Shown here in pieces: positions 58,789 to 64,000 of a DNA stretch of 64,000 bases (within the stretch, counting starts at the first letter, position 1; each line of letters begins with the position of its first letter). The notes under the pieces were generated by a model that was not told the origin of the DNA, searched no databases, and worked only from the letters and a program-made list of their open reading frames with translations. This stretch comes from Anomaloglossus baeobatrachus (taxonomy: Eukaryota > Chordata > Amphibia > Anura > Aromobatidae). The translations under genes were made by a program, and so were the position numbers. The stretch spans positions 29,544,940-29,608,939 of the forward strand of contig NC_134359.1 in assembly GCF_048569485.1 (NCBI RefSeq), given 5' to 3'.

Positions 58789-59262
58789 TATAGGATGTAA
58801 CTCAGGATAAGAATAGAATAAGTAATGTAGTGTATTTACACAGTGACTGCACCAGCAGAATAGTGAGTGCAGATCTGGAGTATAATACAGGAGGTAACTC
58901 AGGATCATTAATGTAATGTAAGGACACAGTGACTGCACCAGCAGAATAGTGAGTGCAGCTCTGGAGTATACTACCATATGTATCTCAGGATCAGTACAGG
59001 ATCAATAATGTAATGTATGTACACAATGACTGCACCAGCAGAATAGTGAGTGCAGCTCTGGAGGATAATACTGGATGTAACTCAGGATCACTACAGGATC
59101 AGTAATGTAATGTATGTACACAGTGACTGCACCAGCAGAATAGTGAGTGCAGCTCTGGACTATAATACAGGAGGTAACTCAGGATCATTAATGTAATGTG
59201 TGTACACAGTGACTGCACCAGCAGAATAGTGAGTGCAGCTCCGGAGTATAATACAGGATGTA
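58789..59262 (+). repeat. Intact part of the 97-bp minisatellite, five units
   Basis: Words GACTGCACCAGCAGAATAGT and GAGTGCAGCTCTGGAGTATA recur at about 86-97 bp spacing. Minus-strand open frames here (LTILLVQSLC, TLHY) are repeat translations. Confidence 0.9.
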
Positions 59263-60240
59263 ACTTACAAAAGGACTTTAAAAAGTTGCCAAGTTTAAGT
59301 AGCAAAGTTATATGATGGGGAACAGGGACAGTGTGTTGTGCACTGAAGCTGAGTGACCTGGTGATATGAAGCATATTAGGACAATATATTATTTATGCCG
59401 CTGGTTTTGTACAAATTGTCACCGCAGATAGACCTAAGTACCAGGTTACATTCCCCAAACTTTTTATTCGCAGACCGTACCGTTACGCCGATGCAAGCAT
59501 CACCCTATATATGTTTTATTCACAGTTTATAACAGTTTCTCCCGTCTATTAGACTGTGAAAAGTCGGATTTTAACAGTGAAACGACTGATGTTTATTGCC
59601 GATTAGACCTCAATTTGCACTTGCAGAACGTCTAAACCTTCGCAGCCAAAATATATATATATGTTTCTTTTTTTTCTCTCTATCTAAATCCCAGAGAGAA
59701 GGACTATGTCTATAATAGAGACCCCATGCTGTCCGCCATGAATCTGTTTGGTTTGTAAAATGCTAGAACACACAAGACTGCAGCAGAAAAAAAGAAGGAA
59801 GGCGACCGAGGCCTGAGGGGCTCCACACACCATAAAGCTCTGCCTTCTGGGTGGGTTCCTTTACTTTTTTTTTCATTACAGGTTAAAAGCTGTATGCAAT
59901 TCTACTGGCTTGCAAAGCACTGCACACAGCATTGGAACTGTGCAGTCAGCATTTTAAACTATTATAGGCTACCTCCTGAACCATTGCCAAGTTAATAGAC
60001 AATGAAAGATAATGAGCTTGAAATTGGGTGTTAAATTGCATTTTTTGTTCCTATCTCTATTTTTTCCCATGCTTTAACTGTTTCCTACAGATGCACAATG
60101 GAGCTTTACATTGCACATACATCATCAAAATATCTCAGAAGAAACCAAACATTTCGCCCTCCTCCACGACGCCTCCCTGCCAGACATAGTGGGGTTAAAC
60201 CAGCCAAAATTAAATTCTCACACTGCTGTCTTGCCATAGA
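59263..60240. other. Noncoding; candidate conserved noncoding block
   Basis: 59885-60230 (AAAAGCTGTATGCAATTCTA, GATAATGAGCTTGAAATTGG, TGTTAAATTGCA) is free of recognised repeats, AT-moderate and rich in TAAT-type words. It resembles developmental conserved noncoding sequence in texture. Only a cross-species comparison could show this. Confidence 0.3.
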
Positions 60241-61690
60241 TAGCAGATTGAAATGACAACATTTTATCTACTACTAAATTTTATTTCAAAAATAAAATAT
60301 AATAATAATTTATTTTAAATATTTAAGAAAAATAATAGTGATAATACCATTAAAAATAAACATTTTAAATATTTTTTAATTATACTATTAAAAATAAATT
60401 TTAAAAAATGTATGTAATAAAAATAATACTATTAAAATTAAAAAATAAATATTTTAAATATTTGTTTAATTAAATACCATAAAAAATAAACAAAAAAAAT
60501 AAAGAATAATACTAATATTAAAAATAAACAAACATTTTTGTTTAAATAATAATACTATGAAAAAACAATATAAATGTAATAAAAAATAATAATATTATTA
60601 AAAATAAACACAAATTAAAATAGATATTAGTTTAATTAAATAACAATATTAATTAAAATAAACAAAAAACAATAAAATAATGATACTAATATTAAAAATA
60701 TAATTATTTTAAATATTTGTTTAAAAAAATTAAAAAATAATAATACTAATATTAAAAATAAACAAACATATTTGTTTTAACAATTAACTATGAAAAATAA
60801 ATAAAATGTAATAAAAAATAATACTATTAAAAATAAACTAAAAATATTGTACATATTAGTGTAACTAAATAATACTAATTAAAATAAACAAAAAAATATT
60901 TAATAAATGATACTAATATTAAAAATAAACACAAATATTTTAAATATTTGTTTAATAATACCATAAAAAAATAAACAAAAAAATTAAGAATAATACTAAT
61001 TAAAAATAAACATATTTGTTTCAATAATTATAATACTATGAAAAATAAATATTAATGAAATAAAATATTAGGAATAAACAAAAAATATTGTAAATATTAG
61101 TTTAATTAAATAGTACTAATTAAAATAAACCCAAAAAATAATAAAATAAACATACTAATATTAAAAATAATCAAAAGTATTTGTTTAAATAATTATAATA
61201 ATATGAAAAATAAACCAAAAATATGTAATAAAAAATACTAATAAAAATAAATTAAAAAAATATATATTTTTATAGTAAAAATATTTTAAATGTTTGCTAG
61301 CTTAAATACTACTAAAAATTAAAAAAATAATAAAATAATCATAATACTAATATTAAAAATAAACAAATATTTTTTTAAATAAAATGATAATACTATTAAA
61401 AATAAAAAAAATAAAACTGTAATACATACTATTCAAAATAAAAAAAGATATTTAAAATATTTTCATTAAAAAAAATAAAAAATAATGCTATTAAATAAAC
61501 AAATATTTAAAATTTGTAACAAAAACCATATTAAAATAAACAATTTTTCAAAAATAATTATAATAAAAAAATAAATATTTTCCATATTTAATTTAGTAAA
61601 AAAAGTAAAAAAAAATACTTAAAATATGTTATTAATAAAAATATTTGACACAATTAAAAAAAAATAGAAAAAATACATTATAGGGCCAAT
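60241..61690. repeat. Very AT-rich region with cryptic ~240-bp periodicity
   Basis: Almost pure A/T. The marker ACTATGAAAAA occurs near 60554, 60787 and 61034, and TATTAGTTTAATTAAAT near 60625, 60855 and 61096, so a diverged ~240-bp tandem unit seems to underlie it. The unit also contains AATACTAATTAAAATAAAC and GATACTAATATTAAAAATAA. Confidence 0.65.
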
Positions 61691-62640
61691 CATAGGTCAT
61701 CATATAATTTTTGTAAAGACAAATATTCATATAGGAATTTCAAGACTGATCTGATGCTCAAGGGCATGAAAGGACACGGGGAGTGTTAATTTTCATGACA
61801 ATGCAAAGACACAAAAAAAGAAGAGAGAAAAAAAAAATATTCCGCACCTGATAATTTCTTGATTTCTTCCCCCCTCCCCATTCAAATAATATAATATTCT
61901 AATAGTAAAGTGAGCTTATCTTCATTAGTATAATTGTAAGATATTCCTTTCAACTTTCTTTTAAAGCTAATGAGCTGCATTAATCCAGGTTCATTTTTAT
62001 AAGCCTCGTGGGTCCTAACGTACAGGACAGCCATTTTTTCTTTTTAAAGCAATAAATTAAAGGGAGATCTGGGATGCCTTAAGTGCAAGACTACCATCAG
62101 ACCTATGGTAATGCAGCTGCCATGTACTTTAATTAATCCTTGTTAGCATAACAACTAATATTCTTGCAAAACACGCTTCTTTTCTAAATAAGTGCACTAA
62201 TGATACAGTCTCAGCAACAGATTTTGTTGCAATCAAATTTGTCACTAGAGGTTAAAATATGTATATATAATACAAAAAAAAAATGCAATCTTTCCAGCCT
62301 ATACCTGGAACCGGTGCCTCCTGACAATACCGGGCCTTTTGCAGAAATTCTGTAATTTTTTCAAAAGCTGTTCAGGTGTCGAATACAGATATTCCGCTGC
62401 AGGAAAAAACAGATACATTTTTAATGAAACAAAGACCTCAAAGCACACACTCGATATTAGTCACTTTACTAATTAAAAATGCATATTGCTCTGTGCCGTC
62501 TCGTGTTTTACATTATTTAAGCCTGATTTTTATGAAGTTACCTCCACTCGCGAAGGATGTTTAATGTTAAATAAGACAGTGTACTCGTTCTGTTTAGACA
62601 TCTCCTCGGGGTGATTAAAAAACATTATTCTAATGTAACA
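61691..62640. other. Noncoding; candidate conserved noncoding blocks
   Basis: 61890-62240 (CTTTTAAAGCTAATGAGCTG, CATTAATCCAGGTTCATTTT, CTTTAATTAATCCTTGTTAG) and 62340-62630 (TTTAATGAAAC, GCATATTGCTC, GATTAAAAAACATTATTC) contain no recognised repeats and many homeodomain-like TAAT sites. No open frame is convincing. Confidence 0.3.
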
Positions 62641-63028
62641 CAACGCAAAGGGGAGAGGGATATTTTGTAGATGTGGATCGCGACGCAGCCACACTATTAT
62701 TTTTTCTTTTTTTTTATGTTTTTATGTTTTATAGTTTTTTTTTAATTTGTATTAAACTATTTTTGTCTTCTTTTATTTTTTATGTCTTATAAACTTATTC
62801 TCTCTTTCTCTAAACATTCCATTTCCTTTTCGGTAAATATTTACCTTTATACGTGTATGGATCTATGTATACATCCAATCGCAGTCAGCCCGCTATGTGC
62901 CGTTCCGCCCGAGACTAATGCAAAAAACCTATTTTTTATTTTGCTATTGTAAGAGAACAGATGGTATGTATAAACGCAGTCTAATGTATTGTATCACATT
63001 TTTTTTTCCAACATTAACATGACTTTTT
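62641..63028. other. AT-rich noncoding, nothing recognised
   Basis: T-rich tracts and unique sequence. No element ends. Confidence 0.4.
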
Positions 63029-63385
63029 TTGCCAAATAAACAAACGTTCTTGCATAACTTTCCAGATTTCAGACTTAAACAGCAAACCGTGGATGTCGAT
63101 GTCTTGAGCGATGTGCCTACCTGGGAAGATCTCGGGGTACGCCAAAGCTTTGGGGCACAGAGGATAGCAGCCACAGTGCACGGCTTCCAACCTGGAAGAA
63201 GAGAGAAGACGCGGCTCCATCACTCGGATGAATTACTAACTTTCTTACTGACAGGTCAGCCCCGCTCCTCCGTGGATGGATACGTTACGACACCAAAGCC
63301 TCTCGCTTTATCCTTCAGAAATCCCTCTCCCTGTAAGAAACGCTCGGAGAACATTTTATGGATTATGTCTGAGTTATATATATAA
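63029..63385 (+). other. Unrecognised open frame of 118 codons (possible exon or chance)
   Basis: Starts [11 protein letters not shown] and includes [20 protein letters not shown] and LLTFLLTGQPRSSVDGYV. GC content is higher than its surroundings. Possible acceptor CTTTCCAG at 63056-63063 and acceptor-like TTACTGACAG near 63246-63255. No domain, signal peptide or repeat is seen. It could be an exon of a host transcript or a chance frame in a GC-richer patch. Confidence 0.2.
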
Positions 63386-64000
63386 CAGAACATGTAGCAT
63401 ATGTTTGCTCGATGAATAAATCAAATCAGAGAACTGCTGTGTCTCTTTTTTTTTTTGGTCCTTTAAATGCTGCTCAACACATTTTTGTAATCACCAAATA
63501 AACACATGAAACAACACGGGGAAAGTATGGACAGATTTCCTTAATCATTCTGCAGAAAATAAGAATGCTCATTTGCAACGTATGGTCGGACGTTACAAAA
63601 CAGATTCTCCGCTGCTGCAATGCGTATAATTCTCGGCAATCGTGTTAACAGCCGTTTAAATATAGTTCTGACTTGTACGCCCGCCTTTATGTTCATGTGG
63701 AAAAAATGGCTGTGAAACGGAGATTTTTTTTTTTTTTTGACGGGGGGGTGGGTATTTGTGCAATTTTTTTAACTTTATTAGTTTTGAAGTTTCACATATT
63801 TTTGCATTTTGTTTTTTTTTTTGGCTTGGCAATGTTTCCCCATTTTTAACTTATATTATATTTTTATATTTATTTTTTCCTGTTTTCGCTTTGTGCATTT
63901 TTTACCTTATTTTGTTGGAGGGGGATTTTTTTGCCTTTTTTTGCTTTTGCATTCTGTGCATTTTTTACATTTTCCTTCTTTGGGTTGTTCAGGGTTGTTT
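63386..64000. other. T-rich low-complexity DNA
   Basis: Many T runs (63720-63740, 63770, 63810, 63925) and a GGGGGGGTGGG word near 63744. Nothing else recognised. Confidence 0.45.

Overview
The window reads as repeat-rich intergenic DNA from a vertebrate, most likely an anuran amphibian. Three observations point there. Tc1/mariner, hAT-like, PIF/Harbinger-like and CR1 elements sit together with a tRNA-derived SINE. Several abundant non-autonomous families resemble repeats I know from frog genomes. No continuous host gene is visible. I found no intact host coding region, rRNA gene, free-standing tRNA gene, CRISPR array or operon. The species call is inference. Most long open frames here come from tandem repeats whose unit length is a multiple of three.

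Layout. 1-5.0 kb: A-rich DNA, a foldback element carrying a second MITE (1387-2360), and an internally deleted Tc1-like element (4089-5017) with TA target duplications. 6.0-14.6 kb: a 39-bp satellite carrying a mariner-type element that was co-amplified in a 2,946-bp higher-order repeat. 15.2-20.4 kb: MITEs and LTR-type fossils, including a clean solo LTR (16255-17390, 4-bp duplication CTGA). 21.8-23.7 kb: a 31-bp minisatellite and a CR1 3' end whose reading frame contains five copies of a 42-bp repeat. 24.5-31 kb: an LTR fossil, dispersed repeats and a 47-bp minisatellite apparently derived from a MITE terminus. 31.9-33.2 kb: a three-element nest. 35-38 kb: MITEs and minisatellites. 39.8-41.3 kb: a SINE whose box-A head has expanded into a minisatellite, then inverted-repeat fragments with hammerhead-like cores that may be Penelope-like. 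41.4-47.6 kb: three minisatellites and a hAT MITE with a perfect 8-bp duplication. 49.2-50.2 kb: a GATA/GACA microsatellite. 50.7-59.3 kb: a 97-bp minisatellite broken apart by a full-length Tc1-like element (itself holding a 534-bp-arm palindrome), two hAT-like foldbacks and several MITEs. 59.3-64 kb: largely free of transposons, with an AT-rich ~240-bp cryptic satellite and candidate conserved noncoding blocks.

Recurring theme. In at least four places a piece of a transposable element has become, or sits inside, a tandem array: the SINE head, the hAT-type MITE end, the CR1 ORF segment, and the mariner within the satellite. I see no evidence for a new multi-gene system. The notable biology is the interplay of transposition and tandem amplification.
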